A stretch of DNA of 64,000 nucleotides from Heterobilharzia americana (taxonomy: Eukaryota > Platyhelminthes > Trematoda > Strigeidida > Schistosomatidae): assembly GCA_944470555.2 (NCBI GenBank), contig OX104134.1, positions 15,107,248 through 15,171,247 on the forward strand. The letters are read 5' to 3'. Numbering within the stretch: the stretch's first letter is position 1; every line of letters starts with the position of its first letter. This document shows positions 22,880 to 35,653 of this stretch, in pieces. The position numbers were made by a program, and so were the translations under genes. A model generated the notes under the pieces. It was not told the origin of the DNA, searched no databases, and worked only from the letters and a program-made list of their open reading frames with translations.

Positions 22880-25800
22880 TTGCCAGATACGCATGTTTTT
22901 GCATGTCCACTCATTCAGCAAACTAACTAAATGTTTTTTTATTACTTCCATTTTCCTTTTTACTAAAAATTACCGCTGAGATTGGATTTCCTTCTTCAAT
23001 CACCCTACGATACCCATGTCTCTCCTTCACATCAGGCTATTTCTTAAGTTGTATAAAGCGTATCGTTTTTCTTCAGACACATAGGAGAGTGCTGCGCTTA
23101 AAAGAGAGGACAATTAACAGTTAACAATCGATTATACAGTAACTTCGGGGAGTAAATTTTAGGCAATAAACTGTAGCGAAATAAGTAATGAGTGTGAATT
23201 TGAAAGTATTATTTTCTGTCGAAAGTAAAAAACCTTATAGTTTCACAAAATAAGTTGAAATTCTCCTAGCTATCATTTACTTAATTTATTCAACCAGGTG
23301 GAAATGCGTCAGACAAGGTATAAGATATTGAATATCAACATGAACTATGATCACGCCTACTAATAACTTCCCTTATGTGTCCCACTGTTTCAAGGTAGGT
23401 TGTTATTATTGCTAACTGTGAAAATACGACAGATTGCATTTTTATCAATATGAATATAAATCTGAAACATTTTCTATGAGAAAAAAATAGTGCAGAAGTA
23501 TATGAATGTGGAAAATATTCATATATCCTTTAGAGGCTTTTAGACATTACTTACAATCATGTTCATTAGCCCAAAGTGTCTGCGCTACTGAGATACATAC
23601 GCTAACAAATAAGGGTAGCATAATTTGATTTAAATCACGTGAAACACCCATTAATTCATCGAAAAGCAAAAGGAGGTTGCAGTGAAGATAATTATCTGTT
23701 TGACGACTTATTTTCATAATTATCAAATTGTCTAGAACATTATTTTATGCATAAATTGACAAATGTACAGCTATGAATAAGAGTCATCGAAAAGATAATT
23801 ATCTCCGTTGTAAGCTCTTTTAGTTTTGCTATAATTTGACTCTCTGTTAATTATTTCCCGGAATTCCATTTGCGAGATTACCATTATTCTGAAGAGAATA
23901 GTTTGATCTGTTTGTCACATTTGTCAGAAAATATCGCAAATTATATCACTTATAGGAAAGCTGATTAGCTAAATTCCGTCTAAGCTAGTGGAGAAAAATG
24001 TCCACTTTTAAATCAATTGCTTTTAAGATACAGTGATAAATATAATAATATAACAATAAGAGGATAAAAGTGGCTTTGATGTAGGTATTTTGTAAAAGAT
24101 TTTCAGTAAATACCAGATACTTTATCCACAACCTTCAGTTGACTTTTATAAAACTTTCCATCCGTTGACTGGTGTCGCTTTAGATGGACGTTTGAGCAAA
24201 CTTCCTGAAAGAATCGACAAATCATAAAATACTGAACCATCTGTAGTTAGTTGCTTGATTGCACTGTCACTTTCGAAATTTTACGGCTTTTGGATACATG
24301 ATTACTGAACATTATCCTGGCTCGTCGGATTTATTTTCTTTTTATCTTGAGTTCGGGTGAATATACATGGAAACTCCTAAAAGGAAGTAATCATATAGTA
24401 AAAAGCCCTGAGTTTATTGTTGTAGAAATATGTAACCGGCAATCTTTAAGAAGTAACTTTTTAAATCAAGTTTGAACACTAAACTTGTGTGATTTAAATA
24501 TTCTGAACAAGGATGACTGTTTATACTGAGTATAAAAGGAAGTTATGTTGCCTAATCTTGACTATTGGCCAAATCTTGGCTTGCAGTAAGCATCCTAACC
24601 TGAAATACTAAACATGATGATATGCAACTCCAGATAACCTTCAGAAACACTTGTACATATGTTTATATCTGCTCAAAGCTCATCAAAAAATTTAATCGCC
24701 ATAGCTTGGTAAGCACCTAAGACCAGGTACCATTACTGATTGGTTTATACTGCCAGTCCTAAAAACGCATCAGATACCACCACTCAAATACCTGAGTGGT
24801 AATGTATCTGATTCCAACTCTGTATCACAGGTTTCAGTATCTGAGATAGCAATAGCTATCTCCAAATACGCCTTGTTTATAGATTTGAGCGAGCAAGAAA
24901 CCTGGGTTCAGTGTCCTCTTCTGTTTGCTTCCAACTACTCCCAACTATTTAATAATCCAATTTACCATAGTAGGAGCCTTTTAGGAAACTTTATTGCACT
25001 AACTTAAAATGGAATAAAAATCTACTGTCAGAAAATTAACTCCATCTCCTTCCTTTCAGTTCACTTCAATACTCAAATATTTCATGCATAACTAATAGCC
25101 ACGACTAATCCTCCGTATATGTGTAACTCAGTTATGGTAAAGTATCATAAATCTAACATCCTCCAGACTGTTGAACTCTGAATAAATTCTGGCAACTACT
25201 GTTGCTATCTACTCATTTTCCTAACAGTTATTCCAGCCGTTTAGCAAGCTTAGCAATTTTCCTTTATTTGATATCGTACGACAAAGAGAATACCTTTGGG
25301 GACACAATTTTGCGGCTGAACAAAGCTGGTGCTCCATGAATTCCACTCACTTACATGGTACGCTGTGCTTGGTGGAAATACTTCTACTGTCTTGCAATAT
25401 GGTGTGACCAATAAGTTGAATGTATATGTGGTTTATTGTTTGCTGTTTTTCTCTCATCGAATGCGAAAACAGAGGTGAGCTGTTAAAAAGAAACCTAAAG
25501 AAAAAACAATGTTCATCATCTACTCAAAAATGAGGTGTATATAAACAAATATTGGGAATTTTTGTATCTATTCATGCATAAAACGGAAATGAACATCACA
25601 TTTTGTAGATGAAAGAAGCTGCCTGATGACTTGCCATAACGAGAAGAGAGTAATTATTTCTTTTGATGATCAATATTCTCTGGGAAACTGAAAAAGATTC
25701 TTGTTTGTTAAGTTGATATGCAGATCAAAATCTCGAGGGAAAAATAAGTTTCAGTCTGCGTGATTTCAACAAAAGTGCAAAAGTGTTAATGTGTGAAGGA

Positions 25801-26463
25801 AACCATGCATATAACCGTTTGTTGAAAACAATCGCCGATTCCATAGGCTACCTTAGTCTTGATTCTTACCGTTTGCAAGTCTAATCAAGTTTTAGTCATT
25901 TTTCAAACAATTAGTTTTCTGTTACCTAACACAGTACCATTTTTCGTATCAGTAAAGACATCTGTTTTAAGGACCAAGATAAAGAGTTCTGATTTTTGAG
26001 TGAAGATTGTTAGACCATTTATTTTCAATCTTTTAAGCAACAGTATGCCTCATCAGTATACTATTGGACACCTAAATCACGGGTGTTTGCTACTTTCTGT
26101 AAAATCGATGAAAGAAATTGTAACTGTTCAACAGTTGTTACATGCCATGAATGTTTAGTCCATCCTCTTAACTGTAAAAGCTTAGCGAAATCCAAAAAGG
26201 AGGCATTTTTACACAAGTGGATATGAAGATCAATCTAATAAGGACAGAAATAGCCAATTAGGTTTTGATATTTGGACTGAAAAAGCATATATTTGCATGA
26301 TCAAGAAGTTTATCTGGTTATTTCCTTCTTTTATGAGTTGTCTTTAGAGTCACTTTTACCACATATCTCATAACTTAGTTTTCCGTGGCTGGAGAAATGA
26401 CGTTTCTAGAGCTTACTCAAAATAACTACATGTGGTAGGAGAGACTATTGTTGAGTGCAACAT
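22880..26463. other. SCYL2-like intron 1, middle part
   Basis: AT-rich sequence without a recognised gene. It includes a small inverted repeat at 24,769-24,812 (arms atcagataccaccactca and its near complement) and an open, cysteine-rich frame at 26,014-26,223 that is treated as a finding rather than a gene. Confidence 0.4.
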
Positions 26464-27395
26464 ATATAAAAGCACTGACTTGACATTGGTGTTGAAAATC
26501 CGGATGTTGTTCACGCCTTATGCTGAGTGCAGTGCAGTGGATCTCCACACTGATTTCAGATTAACGAAGGCCTGTCTTGCTTTTCCGATCCTAGTTTTGA
26601 CATCCTCGTCTGCGCCTGCGCTGCCTGCAGTTGAGACGACTCAGCCTAGGCAGGTAGATGAAAGAGACTACTTCCTGTACATTTCTCTTGTTAATGGTGA
26701 TTGGTGCTTGTTGTTGTTGTCGTTGTCGTTGTTATTGGTTGGGTATCCTCATCACCTCTGTCTTCTCTACGTTCGCTTGAAGTTCCATATTCGCTGCTTA
26801 TTCTGTCAACTTTTTAGTTTTCGCCTGTAAATCTTCGAGTTTTTGCCACAAGACAATGAACATAAATCATCGGCGAAATCGAAGTCTTCTTCCAGGCTCT
26901 TTTCATTAGTCCAGCGTATGCCCCTCTTCTCACTGCTCATGGTTTACTGCATGACCCAGTCCACTACAATCAGGAAGATCATGGATCTCTCCTACAAGCA
27001 GCCTGATTTGCTTCACTTGCTAATGTGTCGTAGAAGTGTCTTTTGTCTTTCCGCGCACTCGTCTTCACTTGTTTGTCCAGTTTTTATGTGGTGTACTCAG
27101 TTCCTCTTGTCGTTGTGCATCCTTGCACTGGTTTATCTTCTGCTTCGCCATCCTCCTCTCCTCTGTCAGCTTCCAGGTATCCATCGAGATCCATTCCTTG
27201 TCTTGTTTCTTCTTCCTTCCTAGTACGGTTATGCAGGTTTCTTTCCACATCTGTTTCAAAGAATTCCTGTTTTCTTCCACATAGGTTTCTTCAGGGATGT
27301 TGCTGAATGTCTACCATTTTGCTCTAATGGCTGACGTGAAGATGTCTTTTGTAGTTTTGTCCTTCAGTTTCTGTGTGTTGAACTTCAACTGTGGT
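26464..27395 (-). pseudogene. RTE (SR2-like) copy with RT core deleted
   Basis: On the minus strand, from 27,395 downward, it covers the endonuclease-RT linker (ENRNSLKQMWKETCITVLGR, KEWISMDTWKLTEE). It then jumps at about 26,990 from the EAEQAA-like stretch directly to the 'FLIVVDW' stretch before the FADD motif. It continues through the C-terminal FTYLGS region and stops at a NTNVKSVLL-like position. By comparison with the copy at 19.6-22.9 kb, the missing piece is roughly 870 bases and includes the RT fingers and motif A. Both ends are also truncated, with no tail or visible target-site duplication. Confidence 0.8.
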
Positions 27396-27851
27396 CGGAT
27401 AAAACGACTAAAAACTAAATATTATGAAGTACCGCTTCAAATAAGTAGATGAATAAAACATTTTGATCCATTCGATTTTTCCTTGAACGGGCAGATATTT
27501 CGTTCTCGAACGTAAAACATGCAGTACATACGAGTAGTCCTATTGAAACTCGCATTTTAAGTAAGTATGATGAAGAGATAGTAGGCTTCATTTTCAACAC
27601 TTATTTTTGAACCTTTCTTTCAGAACTTCTCAACCATTGTAGAAAGAGAGACAAGAAACGTATATGCAGCCCCTTTCCTCATGTGATTAAAATAATGCAA
27701 AGAAGGTATTATTAAAATGTAATGGATGCTAACGGTGCTAAGCATTAAGAACAAGATACCCATATCACTAACCTATGGGGACCGTTCAGTGTAAAAATTC
27801 TATAGTTACATTTTGAATAATATAATCGACATTATGATAGAATTTATTTCA

Positions 27852-28290
27852 GGTTGGTATTCATCATAAATGGACATTAGTTGGAGAAACATTTGAAACC
27901 TTGGTGCACTAGACATCTGTTTTGTCTTAGAATGAGACTGCTCAGCAGTACGCGCCCATGACCCCTGTCAGAGAAGTCGTGACCAATGAGGCCAACCATA
28001 GCAGACATTAGGACAGTTACTCAACGACGTCATCGGAAGAAAGTCGCGCTTTATGGTGAAGTGGCAGAAGTGGATTTCAACTCAGCGGCTCAATGGTGAC
28101 GTGGTGGCCACTGAAACTGAAGGTCCCGGTTCCGATCCCTAACAGTACGAGGTCGTTGATGAGCTCAGCTGATAAGTCCCATACTAGGACGGAACAATTG
28201 TCCAGAACTTCCAGGTCTTAAATGATTCTACAAGTGATGTCAGTCATTGGTGAATACCAACTTAAAACCAATAAATAAATCCCCAGAAAC
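27852..28290. mobile_element. Inverted dimer of family 2 SINEs
   Basis: The left half (27,852-28,000) is a minus-strand copy, with ggttggtattcatcat and gactgctcagcagtacgcgc. The right half (28,078-28,290) is a plus-strand copy, with cagcggctcaatggtgacgt, ggttccgatccctaac and aagtcccatactaggac, ending in tggtgaataccaactt. The outer ends are therefore near inverted repeats. Between them is about 80 bases including tcaacgacgtcatcgg. The right half has the more complete tRNA-like head. Confidence 0.65.
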
Positions 28291-28905
28291 CTCCTAATCG
28301 AATAATGTTAGTGTCACTGAATCCATTACCAGCATACAACATAGACAGTTATTTCAGCAGTTCAGAAAAGTTTTTGCAATGAGATGAACATAGGACAAGT
28401 ATTTTTTCACTCCAAGCATCGAAAAATTTCCTGGTTTTATCTAAAATCTGATTGAAGCACAACTAGACTACTTGTTACAGAAGTAGCATTTTTGCAAAAT
28501 ACAGTTAATAAAAATGGTAAACTTTATAATTTCATTTTATCCTTATCATATTATAAATTTCAAGCCCTAATATGATAGGGTTTAATAAAAGGGGATGAAG
28601 CATGTTTTTAAGGTGTGATTTTACAAAAGACGTTTAAATGACGACGCGAAAAAGCATATCCACATACTTAAATGAGAAGCATATGAGAGAAACAATCATT
28701 CGGCGAAATGCGCAGTCCACTGTCTGCCTTCGGTCAAAGCAGTTGAGGTGTCAGTGAAGCCATGGCATTCGGTTATCATTTGACCGGCATTCGGCTATAA
28801 TGATACCAGTTTGCCAAATCAATAGTAACTCGTTAAGTCGCATTCAGTTGTTGTTATGTTATGTATCATAACAACAACTGACACCTGTTGCACAAGCGAT
28901 GACTA
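28291..28905. other. AT-rich intron with a 14-bp perfect hairpin
   Basis: No gene seen. The stretch 28,690-28,815 has two tandem-like words around ggcattcgg, and 28,845-28,880 is a perfect hairpin. Confidence 0.4.
28845..28880. repeat. Perfect 14-bp inverted repeat, 8-base loop
   Basis: The arm cagttgttgttatg (28,845-28,858) is exactly complementary to 28,867-28,880, around the loop ttatgtat. It lies 26 bases before the SINE at 28.9 kb. Confidence 0.85.
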
Positions 28906-29075
28906 TTGTGCCCTACTGGCTTAGTAGATAAGGCTCTGGCTTTTCAGGCAGAAGGGACTGGGTTGCAGCACCATTGAGAACAACATCACTCACTGGGGTG
29001 GAAGTACATCAAACTGACGACTCCCAAGTAGGACGAAACGCGCTTCCTGCATTCTTCAGCTAGTCACTGAGATTA
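28906..29075 (+). mobile_element. SM-alpha-like SINE with partial hammerhead
   Basis: The tRNA-like head (ctactggcttagtagataag, then a damaged B box gggttgcagcacc) is followed by the linker aacaacatcactcactgggg and a hammerhead-like domain at about 29,006-29,054. That domain keeps ctgacga and cgaaacgcgcttc, but the stem II closing pair is C-C and stem I pairs at only about half of its positions. The tail is cttcagctagtcac. Head and tail match the 10.1 kb copy. Confidence 0.7.
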
Positions 29076-32000
29076 GTATACCATCATGAATGGTCAGTAT
29101 TATCGAGGCATCTGCATAGGAGCCCATCTACCAACATAAGTTGAGCAATTCCATCCTGTTTAACAAAGCGAAATCACAAGTATCATAACAACAATTCTAG
29201 TATATAATTTACACTTAACAGCAATTCACTGTTGATTTGATTTTGCGTAAGAAGTAATAAACCAGATCTTTCGAATCCCTTTTAAATTTGAATATGCAAT
29301 TTATTCAGCATGAAATCCACAAAAATGGTCATCAAGTTTGTATAAAGGTCAGCCACGTTTTTTAAACAATAATGAGACCAAACGTATACATTTGCATCTA
29401 TACATGCATTCCAAAATGCTAATTTTAAGTGACATTGCTAACGAAAGTTCAATTTTTTTCCCGAAAACATCCAAATAAATAATCCGCCTTAGTAAATAAA
29501 CAAAATGATACGTATGATTATGAATTTTGTTTTCGGTGTTATAATATGTTCCCCAAAGCATCCTTACTGGTTGACATCTCAGAATACAGGTAGGTTTCAA
29601 CAAAGTCATTCATGAAACTTGTTATTGTAGACCAACAGTTGAGAGAGGTAGGCTGCAATACTCTAACTTACAATTTTGTACAATGAGAACTGCCTGAGAG
29701 ATGTGTTGATATTTCATTACAGGAGGGTGCTCACTGTAACTATATGTAGCATAGAATACATTTGGATATCTTGCCTAAACTTCTCTAGGACCATGAAAGA
29801 CTACGAACATTATTACTAAAAAAATGGAATGACTGCCTAAACATGACAAAGAAAATATGTTTTTACATCATTTATATTATGATACAGTTATCCAGAAGGA
29901 GTACAAGGGCATTTAAAATCTTTAATATGCATAATAATAAACACATGATTTACAGGAGATAAAACGATTTCGGGCCTTCTTGCTGCTGTAAACTTAATGA
30001 AGTTACCTACTCCTTTTCTCTATGCTTTCCCCAGTATCTTTCTTTTCTAATCAGTTTCTGCTTGATTAGATATCTTTTTGGTTAGGGATGCTTTATAATG
30101 GGCCTACTAAAAATTTTGATATAATTTAGCTGAGATTGTTCACCTTTGTCTTATTTATTTGTGCTAGTTTCTTTCAAGGATAAACATTTTCATGTAGTTA
30201 CAGAAATGTGCAATTTTTTAGTGATCACAAAAAGTGTATTCAATATGATACTTATCGCACTTCGTAGAATAACGTTAACTGCATAATTCTGTAAATTAGG
30301 TTATGTTGTATGATAACTTCACACACCAATGTCTATCCAACTGATTTAAACCACCGGAGGAAACGTTATACTCACGATGTTGTACGTTGGAGCTAAAATA
30401 CCCACAATTAATTTCTGTTCCAGTTTTATGTGCTTTTGAATGGAACTAATTCACGTGCAAAAGACAGATAATACCCCACTTGTCTAAGCTCCTAATTACG
30501 TCTATATTAACAGGTGACTGATTTCAAATTTAACTCAGACACTTCTGTATATACCGACCAATTGCTTCTTTATCTTATAAACTGATCCATGCGTAGTTAA
30601 CAGTCAAGTAAACTTGAATACGATGAAACCAAGAAGAGATCTAATAGCAATTGCAAACAGAGAATGAATGAATAATTGTGATACAGATCTATAAAATAGT
30701 TCATAACTGACCTGTAGTGACTTAGAAATAACTATATTAGGGGAAGGTTTAACATTTAGCTAGTTTTAAAATCCTTCACTCGCTATAACTGTCACCGTTA
30801 CAAAGAACAAAAATTTCTAATAATCAAAAACTTAGTGACAGTTGCAGACAGGAAAAATTGCATGAGATTACTAAGTGTTGTAATTCAGTGTCCTGTAGCC
30901 TTAGAGAAATTCTTTGTACATTTCTATGCACTGTCTAAGAAATACACGAAAATATCTTGTCTACACGACAATACTGATGAAGTAAACAAGTAATCTTAAA
31001 ATTCTTTGACTGGCATTTGTTATATTCATTTCAATGTATCAGGTGTTTCTAATCACTCCTGAGCTTTTATTGATACCTATCTTTATTCGTATTTGACCTA
31101 AATGATTCATCAAGCCCATAGAAAGATGCACATCGAATCATGCAGATTTTACGTCATAATTATTGCGCCATTAGCAGCATATACCTCTAAATGTATTATT
31201 AGAAAAAAAGAATTAGATTTTAAAAAGCGTGACAAATTTTCACTGGTGTACAATCGATTTCTCTCGATAATGTAAAATATTTCTATACTGATCTTGTCTG
31301 TGATTTTCATTTGATTTAATCCACCATTACATTCAGTTAGTTTCCTAGAAAAAAACGTATCAAAATAGAAGTGAATTCACTTCATTCAATATGCTATTTA
31401 TCATCCACAAAACTACTGATTTCAAAGTGTGAATACAATTTACATTGCTGTTTCTCAGCATTCCCTGTTAAAAAATCAGTCTAGCTCAGCAATATAGTTA
31501 ATAATAATCTATCCAGTTGACGAGTTCTTGATGCAAAACCCGGCAAAAAAGTTCATAACTTAGCCAAACGTTTGAAGAAAGTACAAATTATTATTTTAGT
31601 GATACCCACTTAATAGATGTGACCAATAAACAAAACGAAAGTTATAAGTAGTAGTAATGATTGGAGGGAGCAGTTAGAATAAAATAAATAACAGTAATGA
31701 AATGTAAACTTCATATTGTCTTGAAGACATTAATAAGGGGTGAATCCCAAGACCTGATAAAACTGATGATCAAATTGCATGGAATAACAAGATTAATAGT
31801 AAGACATTAAATTTGAATAAAAATTGCATATTAATCGTCATAACCTTCAGTAAATTGATGACAGATGGATGGATAGATAAATACAGTATATTTATTAAGC
31901 GGACAAGAAGAAGAAGAGAATGCAGTTAGGAAGCACAAAATTAAGAAGCCAAAGCTTGGTGAGCCATCTACTGATTTTTAACTCATAAATTATGTTTAAG

Positions 32001-32365
32001 GAAATGGATAGTTTCTTCTTCTGCAAAACATGACAGTCAGTTGTCAATCTGTCTGTTCTGTACACAGAAAGAAGTGTTTAAGCTAATTCCACTATCTATA
32101 TCAAGAAGTTTGTTTACCTAGGGCACAGCTAAGCAAACGTAAACTTCCTGATTAGAAATCCTTTGGTAAATATTCGTCTTACGAGAAGAACTCTGTTCTT
32201 TCATATCATGTACGTGTTACTGTAAATCGATGCAATTAATGCTTTTAAGTCGGTATGTCGAAACTTTTAAAATGTAAGGAAATGAACCAATAACTTCAGC
32301 TCATTGTGCTCGTTGTTCTGTCATTTATTCATCTCATTCATCTGTTTTTTTATATTCATTTTTAG
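29076..32365. other. SCYL2-like intron 1, right part
   Basis: AT-rich sequence with no recognised gene or transposon. It ends at the acceptor tatattcatttttag. Confidence 0.45.
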
Positions 32366-32526
32366 AAGTGTACAGCGTTTATATACGATAAGAAGCTGTT
32401 GGATCGAATCAGTAAAAATCGTCGACGAGAATTAATTTTAGAATCGCTGCGTAATGATTTGACCAGTTTAAACAAATTAAAGCACCCACGCTTTATTCAG
32501 CTAATACAAGATATCGAAGAAAATAA
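32366..32526 (+). CDS. SCYL2: SCYL2-like pseudokinase, exon 2
   Basis: The acceptor is ttcatttttag and the donor is aa|gtaagt. The exon enters in phase 0 and leaves two bases. The translation begins KCTAFIYDKKLLDRI and runs to LNKLKHPRFIQLIQDIEEN. This corresponds to the beta3-alphaC region of the SCYL2 N-lobe, where the family shows a similar FVFDKK, SLKR and LTRLRHPRLL pattern. The VAIK-type lysine context is missing (TAFIYDKK), as expected for a pseudokinase. The LRHP/LKHP signature with the flanking helix fits SCYL2 better than SCYL1 or SCYL3 as I remember them. Confidence 0.8.
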
Positions 32527-35500
32527 GTAAGTTGAAAAATGATGGAAGGATGCAAAGAAGGAAGTGATAAAAACAACTTTTTTCCCCGTTTCCTCAGTTA
32601 TTTTCTCAAGTGAAGAGAAAACAAAAAAACTCAATCAATGTTTTATCTTTATGTTTTTAGTTATAATTTGATGAGTTTCGCTGGCGTGTAATTATTTTCC
32701 ACCAGATAGATTTAATTACGTGTATACACGAAACAGATGTTATGTAGAAATTGTAATTATCTTCAAAGTAAAGGACACCTCAATCAAAAAAACTTTTGTT
32801 GTTTGCATATGACTGTTAAAAGGAAACTAAAGAAATAAAATAACAAGACTTTTGAAAATAAATTCAGTTTACAAACTCATTTCCACATAGAGAAATGATG
32901 ACTGGAGTTTATAGTGAAACTTTAGGTGTAGTTTGATTTATACCGATGCCTTTGAGTTATCACTTTGGCACAAGCTGATCTAACTTACTTAATTTTAGTC
33001 CAATAATCGCATGTAATTATTTTGTTGAATATTTCCATTTAGATTTCTCAAAACTTATCCTCTTCATAACTTACTTGCAATCTATAATTATTGTTAATCA
33101 AAGACTAAATGTTGTACACCGCTGTTAGGAGATTGTGAGACAAACAGTTATTCCGATTACATTATATAAACTGCTCAATATTGCTGTTTAGTGTTTAATG
33201 TGTCTGGTGGTAATTACCTGCGTCAGTAAATAGATCATCAGTATTAAGACTCATTTGGTGGATTGACTATTAGACTGAGGGGTCATTGGAGATTCAGCCA
33301 GTACTTTCCATTTAATAATGATAAATAAAATACTCTACGCATTCAGTATTTGAAAACAACTTTGCATTTGTCGGTCTAAACTCTTAAACACTTTTAAAAA
33401 AGTATCCATGTATCTGGATAACATGCAAACATTCAATCTGGTCAAGAAAGTAAAAAAGCAAATTTCATTTCAAATTTTGTAAACAAGACAGTATATTTTT
33501 CATCTAAGAAATATTTCTTTTCAACGACTTCATTATCAAGCTGTACAGTCGTATTTATACTCAGTAAAGTGACAGATAATTGCACTAAAAAGTTACTCAG
33601 TTAATATGCAAAATATACAATCGGTGTAGTTGGTGGTATTTATTCAAGTGGAAGAGATAGAAAATGCGTCATTGAACAAGGAATGAATCGATAACAAGTG
33701 GTGAGATAAGAGACAAGTGTCGTCAATGAAGGGAAAACTGGTGATGATGATGACAATTGAAGAGAAGCATACCAAAGTGAACTGAAATTGACAAAATCAA
33801 CAAAATGAATTGTTAAGGCCAGGATAGAGAAAGTGGTTTCACGAAACTTTTTTGAATGTAAAGTTTAAGTTTTTATTCATGTATAGCTAATGCTTCAGCT
33901 ATGCATAAGTTGTGGAAATGTAAACCTTTGGAGTAGTTCAATTTAACTTTGTAATATATTTAAAGGATGAATCTCGAGGTGCTGAGTGTCCCAATTCAAC
34001 AAGGTGTTCAGCACCTCGAGATTCATCCTTTAAATATATTACAAAGTTAAATTGAACTACTCCAAAGGTTTACATTTCCACAACTTATGCATAGCTGAAG
34101 CATTAGCTATACATGAATAAAAACTTAAACTTTACATTCAAAAAAGTTTCGTGAAACCACTTTCTCTATCCTGGCCTTAACAATTCATTTTGTTGATTTT
34201 GTCAATTTCAGTTCACTTTGGTATGCTTCTCTTCAATTGTCATCATCATCACCAGTTTTCCCTTCATTGACGACACTTGTCTCTTATCTCACCACTTGTT
34301 ATCGATTCATTCCTTGTTCAATGACGCATTTTCTATCTCTTCCACTTGAATAAATACCACCAACTACACCGATTGTATATTTTGCATATTAACTGAGTAA
34401 CTTTTTAGTGCAATTATCTGTCACTTTACTGAGTATAAATACGACTGTACAGCTTGATAATGAAGTCGTTGAAAAGAAACATTTCTTAGCTGATACATGC
34501 CTTGTTCTTGTTAATGAAGAAATATGTATATTTCGTCAGTAATATATTCTGATAAAAAGTTTGCTATAGGGTACAACTTTCTCTGAATGCCGATATCGAT
34601 AAAGCGAAAAAGCTATCAATTACATGTATAGTTGAAACGTTTAGTGTGAACATGCTGAAAGCAGTTGAAATAGAGTGGTAGTCTTTTATATATTTAATGT
34701 TTCCCACCAGTCTTAAGGGTGAAATAGTTTTAAATTCTTTATTTTCCTCATTTTTATAAATGATATTATTTAACACAATTTATCTGGTAACTTCCACAGA
34801 TTTACTACATTTAGATGAAACATTGATGAAGACCTTAAGAAAGAATGCAATAAAAGGTCTTCACTAATCACAGATGGACTGTACTGAATATGTGGAGTAC
34901 TAGTTAATAGCTGAATGATTTTCATAACAAGGACAACGCTTAATCACATCTCAAAGGTTCAGACCATCTAGATTTTCTTTCTGCATGTGGAAAAGAATAA
35001 CTGGTAGTGTTCACAAAATGAAACAAATCCACCACTTCACCCAGTGTCGACTTTCATGCCTCTCTATGGAAATATAATTAAAATTTAAAAGATGTAAATA
35101 TGATATTCATGAAGCATATTCAAAATAACTGTCATCCATTGAGTCAGTTTAGCTCTTGGAATTCTGTTCATCAAACTGTTACTGTAATGTATCAGTAAAA
35201 GTTATGTTTTACAAAAGGATTACTTATTTAGTTAGTTTGCATACCTAATTTTCATCTAACAGTTTTGTTTGGAACACAGTCTTGAGAACGGATACAAAAT
35301 GGATAACTTGCACCGTGCATAGCCTTGACTGGATATAGATGACTAAAGCTTGTTGAATTTATGAATTACTCTGAGATTATAATTTTGTCAGCATAAAATT
35401 ATGAATCCGAATTTGAATGTCAGTAACTTTATACAACTACTATGATTTCCTATGTGCATGGTTCACAGAGTCCAGTGTGTTTCTGATCATACTTAAAATG

Positions 35501-35586
35501 TTAACCAAGTATCTCTGTACTCTTAAATGTTTATGACTATCTGGTAAACAACACTAACCACTCGAATTTTTCTACTCTCTTTATAG
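32527..35586. other. SCYL2-like intron 2, with a large palindrome
   Basis: A 3.06-kb intron. About one third of it is the inverted repeat at 33,500-34,493. The rest is AT-rich with nothing recognised. Confidence 0.55.
33500..34493. repeat. Near-perfect palindrome, 486-bp arms and 22-bp spacer
   Basis: The left arm (33,500-33,985) and right arm (34,008-34,493) are reverse complements. Comparing them line by line, I found mismatches only at 33,503/34,490 and 33,513/34,480, and no length change. The centre is ctgagtgtcc...aaggtgttcag, with a 22-base spacer (33,986-34,007) that itself starts and ends in gtgt. The arms have no coding potential that I recognise and no target-site duplication. It could be a very young inverted duplication, a foldback element, a hairpin-RNA source or an assembly artefact. 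Confidence 0.95.
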
Positions 35587-35653
35587 TGAATACCTGATTT
35601 TTGTAACTGAACCCGTGATAGGAAGTTTAGCAGATATGTACATAGATGATCAG
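35587..35653 (+). CDS. SCYL2: SCYL2-like pseudokinase, exon 3
   Basis: The acceptor is actctctttatag and the donor is cag|gtatga. The first base completes the codon left by exon 2 (aa + t = Asn). The 22 following codons read EYLIFVTEPVIGSLADMYID and on, matching the SCYL2 hinge segment with its TEPV-SLA pattern. Exons 2 and 3 together give a continuous N-lobe. The rest of the kinase-like C-lobe, the HEAT repeats and the clathrin-binding tail were not found downstream. Confidence 0.8.

Noticed and set aside
24769..24812. Inverted repeat around catcagataccaccactca
   Set aside because: Short, imperfect and isolated; compatible with chance, so noted only within the intron description.
26432..27306. 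Long open frames on the plus strand
   Set aside because: Antisense shadows of the deleted RTE copy, whose motifs are on the minus strand.
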